From the NCBI GenBank assembly GCA_022842885.1, contig JALHOR010000055.1, positions 1 to 35,052 on the forward strand: DNA of 35,052 bases, given 5' to 3'. A model generated the notes under the pieces. It saw nothing but the letters and a program-made list of their open reading frames with translations. It searched no databases and had not been told where the DNA came from. Source of the stretch: Anaerolineae bacterium. Its GTDB lineage: Bacteria > Chloroflexota > Anaerolineae > Aggregatilineales > Phototrophicaceae. This document shows positions 23,276 through 31,420 of this stretch, piece by piece. A program made the translations under genes and the position numbers. Position 1 is the stretch's first letter, and each line of letters opens with the position of its first letter.

Positions 23276-24976
23276 TTATGTTTCACCCTGCCACAATGCT
23301 TTTTGTTCAGGTTGTTCGGTGGCAAGGCGTCCGCTGTCTTTGAATGTACCATGCGACGGTGGCATCAGCACTCGTTTATTTTCAAATAAATCAGCGATAC
23401 TCAAAATTTGTAATTTCGGATAGGTTTTTTGCCACATCTCAGAGGTATAAAAGCCGGCGCTCACTGCCTCTTTTTTCATGCCATCGGTGGGTTCATTCAG
23501 GGTAATCAACAGCCCAATGGCGGCTTGTTCGCGTTCAAGTGTGCCGCGTAAATCGCGGATCATCTCCGGTATCACCGTTGCATTCGATTTGACGGAAACC
23601 AACACGCGCTGCATTTTGCCGTTCTTTTCCATAAAGGTGATGATACCATCTATGCCTTTATCGCCGCCTTTTTTGCCTTTGGGGCGGCTGCCCGGCGCGG
23701 CTGATGTACCACCGCCAGAGGGACGCGCCCCCACCAACGATACCGCCCACCACTCGAACTGATGCCGATTTTGCTGTGCCAGTGCCTTTGCCCCGTCTAC
23801 ATCTTGTGGTTCGCCAATGACATCATAATCTTGCTTGGCGTGAATATCGAACAACTGCTCCAGTTGTAATTTCTGCACGGTGATACTCAAATGGGTAATG
23901 TCTATGCCGCGCCAATAACGATTATTTTTATGTGCCGCCGCGACGGCTGTGCCGCACCCACTGAACGGGTCTAGCACAATATCGCCGGGGTTGCTGCTGG
24001 CGAGAATAATGCGTTCTAATAACGAAATAGGTTTTTGCGTGGGATAGCCCGTGCGTTCTTTTGCCTGCGAGTTGACGGGATGAATATCTGTCCACACATT
24101 ATCCAGAATGCGCCCGGACATCTCGTTCAAAAAACGTTTCAGGCGGGGACGTTTGGTTTTATCTTCGGGATACCAAATACGCCCTTCGTCATCGAGTTTT
24201 TGCATGGTGTCTCTGGCATAGCGCCAGCCTTTGGGTGGAAACGGATAACCTTTCCATTCGTACATCATATTAGGACGCGGATTCGGACTGGTCATGTCGC
24301 TTAATGTATATAACCCGCGCCCATCATTATCATCGTAGCGATATTTGCCATCGGTATATTGTTCGGCATACGCGCCGTGCTGCGGATTCCAAGTAAATTT
24401 ATCCGATTTGGTGTAATACAAAATAGTATCACTGACGGGCGACCAGCGTTTGGCATCGCTGTGGGTCGTCGTGCGCTTCCAAATAATCTCGTTACGGAAA
24501 TTTTCGGCGCTAAAAATGGCGTCCAGAATAATTTTGAGGTAATGACTGGCGGTGGGGTCACAATGCAAATAGAGGCTGCCTGTTGGTTTTAAAACGCGGT
24601 GGAGTTCAGCCAAGCGTGCTGCCATCATCACCAAATACGCCATCATTTGATTTGTACCAATGATGTCGCGCAGACTGCCGATAATGCGCGAGACGTGCGC
24701 CGGAATCGCCAACGCTTCATCCGTCCCGAATTTTTTACCGCTGATGAGTTCGCTGTACGTCCGTTCTGCCGAGTCGCCCCAATGCCATGTATCCTCAAAA
24801 GCGGTCATTTGGGCATCGCTGTCTTTGCCACCCTCATCTTTAAACAGCACGTTATAGCTGCGACTGCTATTAAACGGCGGGTCAAGATAAATTAAATCCA
24901 CACATTCATTCGGGAAATATTCGTGATTCCGTAAAATATTCAGATTATCGCCGTAATACAGCCGATTGCGGGTCAT
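23276..24976 (-). CDS. DNA methyltransferase fused to an Mrr-like nuclease domain
   Basis: The 566-residue protein starts with a beta-class methyltransferase: DPPF at residues 32-35 (IYLDPPFNSSRSYNVLF), a central target-recognition region (about 160-290) and motif I, VLDPFSGCGTAVAAA, with Asp336. After a linker (about 395-430) a second domain begins: KKGGDKGIDGIITF with Asp443 and QRVLVSVKSNATVI with Lys463. This is the Mrr-type G-x-D ... x-x-K layout. The residue two before the Lys is Ser461 instead of the usual Gln or Glu, so activity is uncertain. Similar fusions may cut DNA that lacks, or carries, the methyl group. AGGAG lies 9 nt before ATG 24976. It precedes the second methyltransferase in the same direction, 88 bases apart. 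Confidence 0.92.
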   Translation of the reverse strand: MTRNRLYYGDNLNILRNHEYFPNECVDLIYLDPPFNSSRSYNVLFKDEGGKDSDAQMTAFEDTWHWGDSAERTYSELISGKKFGTDEALAIPAHVSRIIGSLRDIIGTNQMMAYLVMMAARLAELHRVLKPTGSLYLHCDPTASHYLKIILDAIFSAENFRNEIIWKRTTTHSDAKRWSPVSDTILYYTKSDKFTWNPQHGAYAEQYTDGKYRYDDNDGRGLYTLSDMTSPNPRPNMMYEWKGYPFPPKGWRYARDTMQKLDDEGRIWYPEDKTKRPRLKRFLNEMSGRILDNVWTDIHPVNSQAKERTGYPTQKPISLLERIILASSNPGDIVLDPFSGCGTAVAAAHKNNRYWRGIDITHLSITVQKLQLEQLFDIHAKQDYDVIGEPQDVDGAKALAQQNRHQFEWWAVSLVGARPSGGGTSAAPGSRPKGKKGGDKGIDGIITFMEKNGKMQRVLVSVKSNATVIPEMIRDLRGTLEREQAAIGLLITLNEPTDGMKKEAVSAGFYTSEMWQKTYPKLQILSIADLFENKRVLMPPSHGTFKDSGRLATEQPEQKALWQGET

Positions 24977-25050
24977 GAATCATTGCTCCTGTTTTATCAG
25001 CATGACTCATCCCATTATAGCGGATTGTGTGGTGATGCGCTGTATAGATT

Positions 25051-25683
25051 TCACTTGCCCATCATCGTTTTCATGATGTCCACAATCTGCAAAAAATTGG
25101 GCGGCGGCGATTGCCACAAGAGCATCACTTGCAGCACAAAATTGGGCAAGAGGGGCGTGCGGTAGGCATCGTAGTCATCGAGTTTTTGTAGAATATACAC
25201 GCCCGTATCATCCAAGCGGTAAAAACGGGCTTCGCGCCGCAGCGGGTCAAACAGCCAGTATTCGCGCACGCCGCCTGCTTCATACTCCAAAAATTTTTCG
25301 CCGCTGTCACGCCCAACACTTTCTGGCGAGATAATTTCAATGCAAATATCAGCAGCACCTTCCATAAAGGTATTGTGTAGCGTATTGGGATTGCTATCTA
25401 AAATGACCTGAATATCGGGTTCACGCGAGCGTTTTAATTTCATCACAAATGGCGCTTGCCGGATTTTACCAATAGGATTGTAAGCAAAATAAGCATCCAG
25501 CAAGGTTGCCAAAAAACGAGTTGATTCATCGTGGCGGTCATAAACAGGCGACATTTTAATCACTATCCCTTCAATCCATTCGCAGAAATCAGCCGCATAC
25601 TCCGCCATGTAAGTATCCCAACTGACATCGGTGGCAATAATATCTCCACTAAGTTCATCCACTGGGGTGAGAATAGGAATCAT
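25051..25683 (-). CDS. Uma2 family endonuclease (second copy)
   Basis: This 210-residue paralogue of the gene at 17094-17747 has the same motifs in the same places: FCEWIEGIVIKMSPV, SREPDIQVILDSNP (catalytic Asp), DICIEIISPESVGRDSGEK, EYEAGGVREYWLFDP and LLPNFVLQVMLLWQSP. The close match, including an exact 21-base word at 25255-25275, points to a duplication in this genome or a close relative. GAAAGGG lies 7 nt before the ATG. It stands just after (downstream of) the aminotransferase gene on the same strand and upstream of the methyltransferase genes; no functional link is shown. Confidence 0.92.
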   Translation of the reverse strand: MIPILTPVDELSGDIIATDVSWDTYMAEYAADFCEWIEGIVIKMSPVYDRHDESTRFLATLLDAYFAYNPIGKIRQAPFVMKLKRSREPDIQVILDSNPNTLHNTFMEGAADICIEIISPESVGRDSGEKFLEYEAGGVREYWLFDPLRREARFYRLDDTGVYILQKLDDYDAYRTPLLPNFVLQVMLLWQSPPPNFLQIVDIMKTMMGK

Positions 25684-25805
25684 TGGCAGACCCTTTCAAA
25701 TTGTTGCATCTTATTTTCAGCCGCTTTTATTCCAATTTTGCTAGACTACAGCGAACAGGCACTTACTAACAGGATACACGGAATTGATGGCAGAGGCAAA
25801 ATCGC

Positions 25806-25834
25806 AAAAGCCCCTATATTAAACATATAGAGGC
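25806..25834 (-). terminator. Terminator after the aminotransferase gene
   Basis: On the minus strand a ten-pair stem (25834-25825 with 25819-25810, one C-A mismatch) and a five-base loop are followed by CTTTTGCGATTTT. It lies 28 bases after the aminotransferase stop at 25862. Confidence 0.7.
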
Positions 25835-25861
25835 AGAAAAAATGTTAGAGATGGTTGATTT

Positions 25862-27046
25862 TTAATACGCCAGCGCAGGCATCAGCAGCCCATTATGCTG
25901 CAAAAAGCGTTCTAGGCGTTCCAGCGCCCGGCAGATGTTGTCTTCGCTGACGGCATAGCTGGCACGCACGAAGCCATCACCACTCGCGCCGAAGGCACTG
26001 CCCGGCACCATAGCGACTCGTTCTTCGCGCAGCAGGCGTTCACAAAATTCTTCGTCGGTCATGCCAGTGGATGCAATCGAAGGGAAGGCATAAAACGCGC
26101 CGCGTGGTTCAAAACAGGTCAAACCCATGCTATTAAAGCCATCCACAATCAAACGGCGGCGGCGGTTATAACTATCACGCATGGCAAATACATCGTCTTC
26201 GCCATGTACCAACGCCTGCACTGATGCTACCTGCCCCATCGTCGGCGCGGACATAATCAAATATTGGTGCAATTTTTTCATCGCGCTCAGGATGGGTTCA
26301 GGTGCGGTGGCATAACCAATGCGCCAACCCGTCATGGCATACGCCTTGCTCATACCGCTGAGTAAAATGGTGCGTTCTTGCATTCCGGGCAGCGCCGCAA
26401 AACAAATATGCTCAATGCCGTAAACGAGCCGTTCATAAATTTCGTCCGAAATCACCACCAAATCGTATTTTTCGGCGACGTTGGCAATTTGCAAAATATG
26501 GTCTTGCGTCAGCACTGCGCCGGTAGGATTGTTGGGATAGCTGATGAGAATGGCACGGGTGCGCGGCGTGATACGCGCTTCCAAATCTGCGCCTGTCACT
26601 TGAAATTCATGCTCCACATAGGTCGGCACGGGGACAGGAACACCGCCCGCCATCTCGACAGCAGCAGCATTCGCCACGAAACACGGTTCGACGACTAGCA
26701 CCTCATCACCGGGGTCAAGGATGGCTTTTAATGCCAGCCACAACGCTTCGCTCACACCAATTGTAATCAGCACTTCGCTATCGGGGTTGTAGCGCAGGTT
26801 ATAAAGTTTCTGGATATGATTCGCTACTGCTTCGCGCAGTTCGTATGTGCCGGAATTGGAGGTATAGCCTGTTTGACCCGCTTCTAAGCTATGCACCGCC
26901 GCGTGCATGATATGGGCGGGAGTCGTAAAATTTGGTTCGCCAATGCCTAGTGTCACCACATCATCCATGGTGGCAGCAATATCAAAATAACGCCGGATAC
27001 CCGACGGGCGCAAATTCTGGGTGCTTTTGGAGATAAAATTCCGCAT
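25862..27046 (-). CDS. Class I/II PLP-dependent aminotransferase
   Basis: The 394-residue protein is a fold-type I aminotransferase of the aspartate/aromatic group (AspC/PatA-like). Motifs: LGIGEPNFTTPAHI near the start, GYTSNSGTYELREAVA, SYPNNPTGAVLT (PLP-binding Asn), VISDEIYERLVY (PLP-binding Asp and Tyr), SGMSKAYAMTGWRIGYA with the Schiff-base Lys, and RASYAVSEDNICRALERL with the carboxylate-binding Arg. It transfers an amino group from an amino acid to a 2-oxo acid in the cytoplasm; the actual pair is not certain from the sequence. AAGGAG is 10 nt upstream of ATG 27046. It is a single-gene unit, ended by a hairpin. Confidence 0.95.
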   Translation of the reverse strand: MRNFISKSTQNLRPSGIRRYFDIAATMDDVVTLGIGEPNFTTPAHIMHAAVHSLEAGQTGYTSNSGTYELREAVANHIQKLYNLRYNPDSEVLITIGVSEALWLALKAILDPGDEVLVVEPCFVANAAAVEMAGGVPVPVPTYVEHEFQVTGADLEARITPRTRAILISYPNNPTGAVLTQDHILQIANVAEKYDLVVISDEIYERLVYGIEHICFAALPGMQERTILLSGMSKAYAMTGWRIGYATAPEPILSAMKKLHQYLIMSAPTMGQVASVQALVHGEDDVFAMRDSYNRRRRLIVDGFNSMGLTCFEPRGAFYAFPSIASTGMTDEEFCERLLREERVAMVPGSAFGASGDGFVRASYAVSEDNICRALERLERFLQHNGLLMPALAY

Positions 27047-27267
27047 GAGACCGCTGCTCCTTCAGGAAGAAATCTGCCTCTATTTGTATCATGTTTCGCA
27101 GAGGCACACACAGGGCAAAGTGTTTAAAAATGCAGGAGGTTTTCGTACACAGTGTATGAAGAATCAGCGAGGTTAAGCAATGAGGAATTTTTTTTGCTGT
27201 ACAGTGTGGTGGAAAGATGAATTACCGTTTCTATCCCAATCTATTGCGATTGCCCATGTGGTAGGCA

Positions 27268-28101
27268 TTATTCATCCTCTCTCTTTGTAACACTATTAGA
27301 ACAGCTCTCTGCCCAGAATTCTGCAAACATTTCAGCTTGCTTCATCTTAAGAAAAATTATTTTTTTCACCTTCTCTGGCAGAAATGTTTTAGAATATACC
27401 ATTCTGAGATAAAGATGGGCATCTTGGTCATCTAGTCTCATAAGCCCTTTTATTAGACTCGCTTGAATCATGGGTGGATTATATGCTTTTTCACTCTCGA
27501 TCCATATTGTCTCAAAATCTTCCAAGGCTTGTAAATATTGTCTGTTTTCATAAAAAGCAGACATACGTGCCATTTTGACTCTAAGGTTAATCTTGATATC
27601 ACTATATTCACTAATAATACGAGTATATATATCAATGGCGATATCTGTTCTCCTTTCTTTTGCAAGAATATTAGCTTCAAGTAATCGAATTTCTAAAGAT
27701 TGTGGATATATTTTTCTTAGTTTTTTTATAAATTCTAATAAGCTTCCCGCATTAGCTGAAATAAAATTAGTAAGACTTTGCGGTTCAGACATTTGCATTG
27801 CTTGATGATACATCTCCACAGCTTTGCTGTAGTGACCTTCATCTAAGAATTTCTCTGCTTGTTCATAGAGAAAGTTACTGTCTTGAGTAGTCATTAGTCT
27901 GGCTTTCCCTTGAAGTATCTCGACTCTGGTTACAATCCAATTGATGGGTTCAACGAGTATTGATGCAGTAACGATAAGTAATAATGATAAATCGGCAGTT
28001 TCATCAAAACGAGAGCGACGATTTTCTAACTGGGCAAGGTCACAATAATTATTTTTATTGTACAAGCAAGAAAGCAAAAAATATCGTGTAGCCAGTCTCA
28101 T
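27268..28101 (-). CDS. TPR-repeat protein, AT-rich, possible membrane anchor
   Basis: The clear part, from residue 70, is a helical TPR-like protein: FLYEQAEKFLDEGHYSKAVEMYHQAMQ, then LEIRLLEANILAKERRTDIAIDIYTRII and YLQALEDFETIWIESEKAYN. ATG 27894 would start a 208-residue cytoplasmic form (MTTQDSN). ATG 28101, used here, adds a hydrophobic stretch LSLLLIVTASILVEPINWIV (about residues 40-60), which could be a membrane helix. Neither start has a convincing SD. GC of about 28-35 % in hand-counted lines is well below the flanks, suggesting foreign origin. TPR proteins bind other proteins; the partner is unknown. It is divergent from the DUF5996 gene. Confidence 0.6.
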   Translation of the reverse strand: MRLATRYFLLSCLYNKNNYCDLAQLENRRSRFDETADLSLLLIVTASILVEPINWIVTRVEILQGKARLMTTQDSNFLYEQAEKFLDEGHYSKAVEMYHQAMQMSEPQSLTNFISANAGSLLEFIKKLRKIYPQSLEIRLLEANILAKERRTDIAIDIYTRIISEYSDIKINLRVKMARMSAFYENRQYLQALEDFETIWIESEKAYNPPMIQASLIKGLMRLDDQDAHLYLRMVYSKTFLPEKVKKIIFLKMKQAEMFAEFWAESCSNSVTKREDE

Positions 28102-28190
28102 AATTTTACATCTATCACCACCCTGTGTCCCAAAATGCGGCATTTGCGGTACAATACTGTCATGAACCCATCAGGCAAGGATTCGGACAC

Positions 28191-28973
28191 ATGCCCTTTC
28201 ATGAATTAGCGAATTGGGATAGCACCCGCGCTGCGCTGCATCAGGCGGCACAAGTGCTGAATGCCATCAAAGTGCCATCCGTAGACCGCCAACCCAATGC
28301 GCTGCATCACAGCCTCACGCCGGATAGCGCGACTTTACGGACGGGCAAACTCAACTTCGGTGGCGAACTACGCTTGGATTTTCTCGCGCCAGAAGGGGCT
28401 GCCATCACCTATTCGAGTGATAATGGGGGTTTTGTTGTGCCACTTGCCGGACAAACCCAGCAATCACTCTTGCAAGCCGTGTTAAACGAACTCACAAAAT
28501 TGGGGCATTCGGTCACGCCGCGTTTAGAGAGCATTGAACACAATACGCCCCTTCAGCTAGAAACGCATCTCGTAGGTGAATTTGCCATTACGCTGGAAAG
28601 CATTTATGTGGAGATGGCGCGTTTTCGTGGGCATTTGTTGGGGATGATGACGCCGATTGTGCTGTGGCCCCATCATTTTGATATGGCATTTTTGCACTTT
28701 TTAGCGGGCAGCGATGAACACAGCGACCCACACATCAATTTTGGTTTCTCGCCAGAAAGCCCCGGTTTCCCGCGCCCGTATTTTTATGTGTATCGGTATC
28801 CCATGCCAGAAGGCTTGCTCGGCGCTCCCCTCCCAGAAAATGCCTATTGGCACAATTCAGGCTGGACAGGTGTGGTTATCGAATATGATGCGTTCATCAA
28901 GACATTTAATCATGAACGGCGTTTGGCATATTGGCTGCATGATATTTACGACGTGTTGAGCAGTGCGAAATAA
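28191..28973 (+). CDS. DUF5996 family protein
   Basis: The 260-residue protein matches what I know of DUF5996: a start NWDSTRAALHQAAQVLNAIKV, then TGKLNFGGELRLDFLAPEG, ETHLVGEFAITLESIYVEMARFRG, and the characteristic VLWPHHFDMAFLHFLAG with SPESPGFPRPYFYVYRYPMPEGL. The conserved WPHHFD and YFYVYxYP blocks hint at a metal- or ligand-binding site; the function of the family is unknown. ATG 28191 with AAGGA 9 nt upstream is the start; a TACAAT-like -10 box sits at 28150-28155 without a good -35 box. Genes 29001 and 29481 follow in the same direction and may share the transcript. Confidence 0.85.
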   Translation: MPFHELANWDSTRAALHQAAQVLNAIKVPSVDRQPNALHHSLTPDSATLRTGKLNFGGELRLDFLAPEGAAITYSSDNGGFVVPLAGQTQQSLLQAVLNELTKLGHSVTPRLESIEHNTPLQLETHLVGEFAITLESIYVEMARFRGHLLGMMTPIVLWPHHFDMAFLHFLAGSDEHSDPHINFGFSPESPGFPRPYFYVYRYPMPEGLLGAPLPENAYWHNSGWTGVVIEYDAFIKTFNHERRLAYWLHDIYDVLSSAK

Positions 28974-29000
28974 CCGCAGCGCGAGAAGGGTAAACCTACA

Positions 29001-29420
29001 ATGGGCGATAATTTATTGTTGATTTTCGTACTGCTGCTTGCCGCATTGGTGTTTCTGGTGCTGCTGCTGTATGTGTGGAAATTCATGCTGCATTTTACGC
29101 CGCTGCGCTTCGTGAATTTGTTCGTGCGGAATGCCGTCAGCAAAGATTTGGTAGACCCCGACGCGCCCATTGAATATTCGACTTATACCCAATCATCGCA
29201 TATTTTAGAAGCCGAAGCGGAAGCCGTCAAAGACCAAGGCTTTGATGGCATCCCAGAACAGCGCGTCATCCCCAAAGCTCGCATTGTCGAAGACTTGGAT
29301 GATGACGATGAAACCACATCAGATAGTGGTTATCCTGTCAAATTGGATGCAGAAACGCGCAGCAAACCGCGCCCATTTCTGGACATTCATTATGGCGAAG
29401 ATGAAAAAAACGATGATTAA
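29001..29420 (+). CDS. Single-pass membrane protein with acidic tail
   Basis: The 139-residue protein begins with one strong membrane helix (residues 3-27, LLLIFVLLLAALVFLVLLLYV), then a cytoplasmic or outside tail rich in Asp, Glu and Ser (EDLDDDDETTSDSG). No family is recognised. AAGGG at 28986-28990 lies 10 nt before ATG 29001, and it lies 27 bases after the DUF5996 stop. The next gene encodes a second membrane-anchored low-complexity protein, so both could belong to one envelope-related unit. Confidence 0.7.
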   Translation: MGDNLLLIFVLLLAALVFLVLLLYVWKFMLHFTPLRFVNLFVRNAVSKDLVDPDAPIEYSTYTQSSHILEAEAEAVKDQGFDGIPEQRVIPKARIVEDLDDDDETTSDSGYPVKLDAETRSKPRPFLDIHYGEDEKNDD

Positions 29421-29480
29421 GACATTTTGTTAATAACATAGAGTCACTATCGTAGGCTGAAATTCTCATCAGGAAATGGC

Positions 29481-30353
29481 ATGTCAGAAGAACTTCGCAA
29501 TATTCTACTCATAGTCTGTGCGTTGGGCTGCACCTGCGCTGGCATCATCGGATTCGTCATCTTTGGCGTGATTCGCTTCACGGGTTCACAAATCTTGCCC
29601 ATGATTACCGATTTATTAGGGGGCGGGCGTGGCAATGATAATCGTAGAGACGATACGCCGACATCAGCACGCGCTCAGGGTGTCTCTGCCGCCGAAGCCC
29701 TGCGTCAGCGGGTGAAGGGCGTGGATTTTGGCACGGCAGCCGGTGCGGCAGCCGCCGCCGCCACTGCTTTTGCAGCGTTATCGCAAAATCAACAGCAACA
29801 ACAAGAACCCGAACCGCCATATCAAGCCCCAGCAAGGCGACAAACGCCAACCACTTATACCGCGCAGAATGACCCGCTGACGTTTCCGGGGCAACCACCG
29901 GCACCACCAGCCGGCAGATTTTCCGCGCAGAGCGACCCCTTAGCGTTTCCGGGGCAACCCCCCGCTAGACCACAAGCGGGTTACACGACGCAGAATGCCC
30001 CACTTGGCTACCCAAATCAGCCTGCGTATCCGGCACAAACCGCACCGCGCCCCGGTTTTCCGCAAGCGCCCCAACCGCCCGGTTATCCGCCTGCTAATCC
30101 ATCGCTGACACCCCTCACAGGTAGACCTGCCGGGTATCCGGCACAATCAGCGCCACCCGGCGCACGTCCGACGCTATCGGCGGGCAGAGCGCCTTCTCTC
30201 GGCGATGACCCGCTGGACGCTAATGCTATCCCCGGTTTACGTAATCAACGGCGGCATCGGCGTAACGATGATGAAATTTATGATGATGGCGATGCCAGCG
30301 ATTGGGGCGATTTATTAGGCGGTGATTTGCTAGGGGGTGGTTCAGGACGATGA
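29481..30353 (+). CDS. Membrane-anchored Pro/Gln/Ala-rich protein with 21-residue repeats
   Basis: The 290-residue protein has one membrane helix near the start (IVCALGCTCAGIIGFVIFGV, residues 10-29) with two close Cys, then a low-complexity Pro/Gln/Ala region with tandem units of the form AQ(N/S)DPLxFPGQPPA. The last 50 residues turn charged (QRRHRRNDDEIYDDGDASDWGDLL), ending in a Gly/Leu/Asp-rich GGDLLGGGSG. The design looks like a tethered, disordered protein; function unknown. AGGA lies about 6-8 nt before ATG 29481. Its last 12 bases overlap the end of the convergent gene at 30342-30866. Confidence 0.75.
   Translation: MSEELRNILLIVCALGCTCAGIIGFVIFGVIRFTGSQILPMITDLLGGGRGNDNRRDDTPTSARAQGVSAAEALRQRVKGVDFGTAAGAAAAAATAFAALSQNQQQQQEPEPPYQAPARRQTPTTYTAQNDPLTFPGQPPAPPAGRFSAQSDPLAFPGQPPARPQAGYTTQNAPLGYPNQPAYPAQTAPRPGFPQAPQPPGYPPANPSLTPLTGRPAGYPAQSAPPGARPTLSAGRAPSLGDDPLDANAIPGLRNQRRHRRNDDEIYDDGDASDWGDLLGGDLLGGGSGR
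29863..30051 (+). repeat. Three 63-bp tandem repeats inside the membrane-anchored gene
   Basis: The word CGCAG recurs at 29863, 29926 and 29989, exactly 63 bases apart, each followed by A(A/G)(T/C)G(A/C)CCC and then TTTCCGGGGCAACC in the first two copies. The repeat encodes 21 residues and keeps frame. Such repeats expand or shrink by slippage. Confidence 0.75.
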
Positions 30354-30866
30354 GCGCAATCCGGCAAACCAGTCTTTAATGACTTGTTCCAGCGCCCGGC
30401 GCAAACTTAAACGTAGCGTCGGGTGATAGTGGACTTCATAGAGGATTTCGACACCTACTGGAGAACTGCCTTCATCGCCATAATAGGTACGAAAATCGCG
30501 CTTGATGAGGGTATGATAGGCTTCGGCAGTGTAGACAGCGGCAGTAAAATCCAAGGTTTTTGTGCCAGCGATGAGGCGAATCGCATCATCGGTTTGCGCT
30601 GCCCAAACACCAAAAATTGCCAGTTTTTTATAACTCTGCCAGCCTTTGCGCCGATACCATACCAGCACACCTTGCCAATCTTTGCCTTTATAGACGCCGG
30701 GACCGTGCAGAAAAAAAGTGTGGGGTTTACGCCGAACCATGTCCTCTAAACTATCGAACACATTCAGAGCATCAAGAACTGCCTCTAAGCCAAGCGAAAG
30801 CGGTGCTTCCCGTGCAGCAGCAATTTTTTGGAGAATATCACGATAACGGGCTTCGTTATCATCCAT
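30342..30866 (-). CDS. Hypothetical protein co-transcribed with a response regulator
   Basis: The 174-residue protein is mixed alpha/beta, without signal peptide or membrane helix: ARYRDILQKIAAAREAPLSLGLEAVLDALNVFD, then TFFLHGPGVYKGKDWQGVLVWYRRKG and VGVEILYEVHYHPTLRLSLRRALEQVIKDWF. I do not recognise it. It starts five bases after the stop of the response regulator gene, so it belongs to the same operon and may be its output or partner. Its 3' end overlaps the convergent membrane protein gene by 12 bases. Confidence 0.7.
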   Translation of the reverse strand: MDDNEARYRDILQKIAAAREAPLSLGLEAVLDALNVFDSLEDMVRRKPHTFFLHGPGVYKGKDWQGVLVWYRRKGWQSYKKLAIFGVWAAQTDDAIRLIAGTKTLDFTAAVYTAEAYHTLIKRDFRTYYGDEGSSPVGVEILYEVHYHPTLRLSLRRALEQVIKDWFAGLRSSS

Positions 30867-30871
30867 GAGGT

Positions 30872-31267
30872 TTAACCGCCCGATGGGAGACCCAGCGCCT
30901 GTTCAACGGTGGTCATCAATTCACGCGGCATAATCGGTTTAATCATGTATTTATAGACTGCCTGCAATTTACCAATCAGGCGATTGGCACCGTCGCTGTA
31001 GGCACTGGTCACAATCACTGGGACGGAACTTTCGCCGTATAGGCTTGTCAGATGTTCCAGCACTTGCCACCCACTCATTCCCGGCAAATTCAAATCCAAC
31101 AGCACCAAATCGGGGCGATGTTGATTCAAATACGTGACAGCCTCATCCCCATCCCGCGCATGAAACGAATTTAAGCCAATGCGCTGTAAGGTCATGGCAG
31201 TCAGTTTAGCGAATTCGATGGTATCTTCGACAATCAAAACTTCAATGCTATCGCGTGACACAGACAT
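30872..31267 (-). CDS. Stand-alone response regulator (receiver domain)
   Basis: The 131-residue protein is one receiver domain of CheY size: acidic pair Glu14-Asp15 (LIVEDT), phospho-acceptor Asp58 (LVLLDLNLPGMSGW), Thr87 (VIVTSAYS) and Lys110 (YMIKPI). No output domain is attached, so it probably acts by protein contact. No histidine kinase gene is beside it; its operon partner is the hypothetical protein at 30342-30866. Start ATG 31267 has a weak GGA upstream. Confidence 0.93.
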   Translation of the reverse strand: MSVSRDSIEVLIVEDTIEFAKLTAMTLQRIGLNSFHARDGDEAVTYLNQHRPDLVLLDLNLPGMSGWQVLEHLTSLYGESSVPVIVTSAYSDGANRLIGKLQAVYKYMIKPIMPRELMTTVEQALGLPSGG

Positions 31268-31420
31268 AGAGCATTTCCAGTGTGTCTGTCAATTAATTAC
31301 AGCGTAATCTGAAAAAAAGATTTGTGGGTACAAACGTTAAGATTTTCCAACATAATTGTGGCATGTGTGCGGCGTTTATGCCAGTTGCAATTATCGTTTC
31401 TCACCAGAAAGGGTGTTGAT

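Noticed and set aside
22259..25683. A complete classical type II restriction-modification operon
   Set aside because: Two methyltransferases and an Mrr-like domain are present, but no separate restriction enzyme or controller gene, and Uma2 is not a known partner of such systems.
27207..27264. Possible tiny gene MNYRFYPNLLRLPMW
   Set aside because: Only 15 codons, weak SD, no support; kept only as part of a low-interest note.
28125..28190. Upstream in-frame extension of the DUF5996 gene
   Set aside because: The extension has no SD, covers the likely promoter, and ATG 28191 has AAGGA at the right distance.
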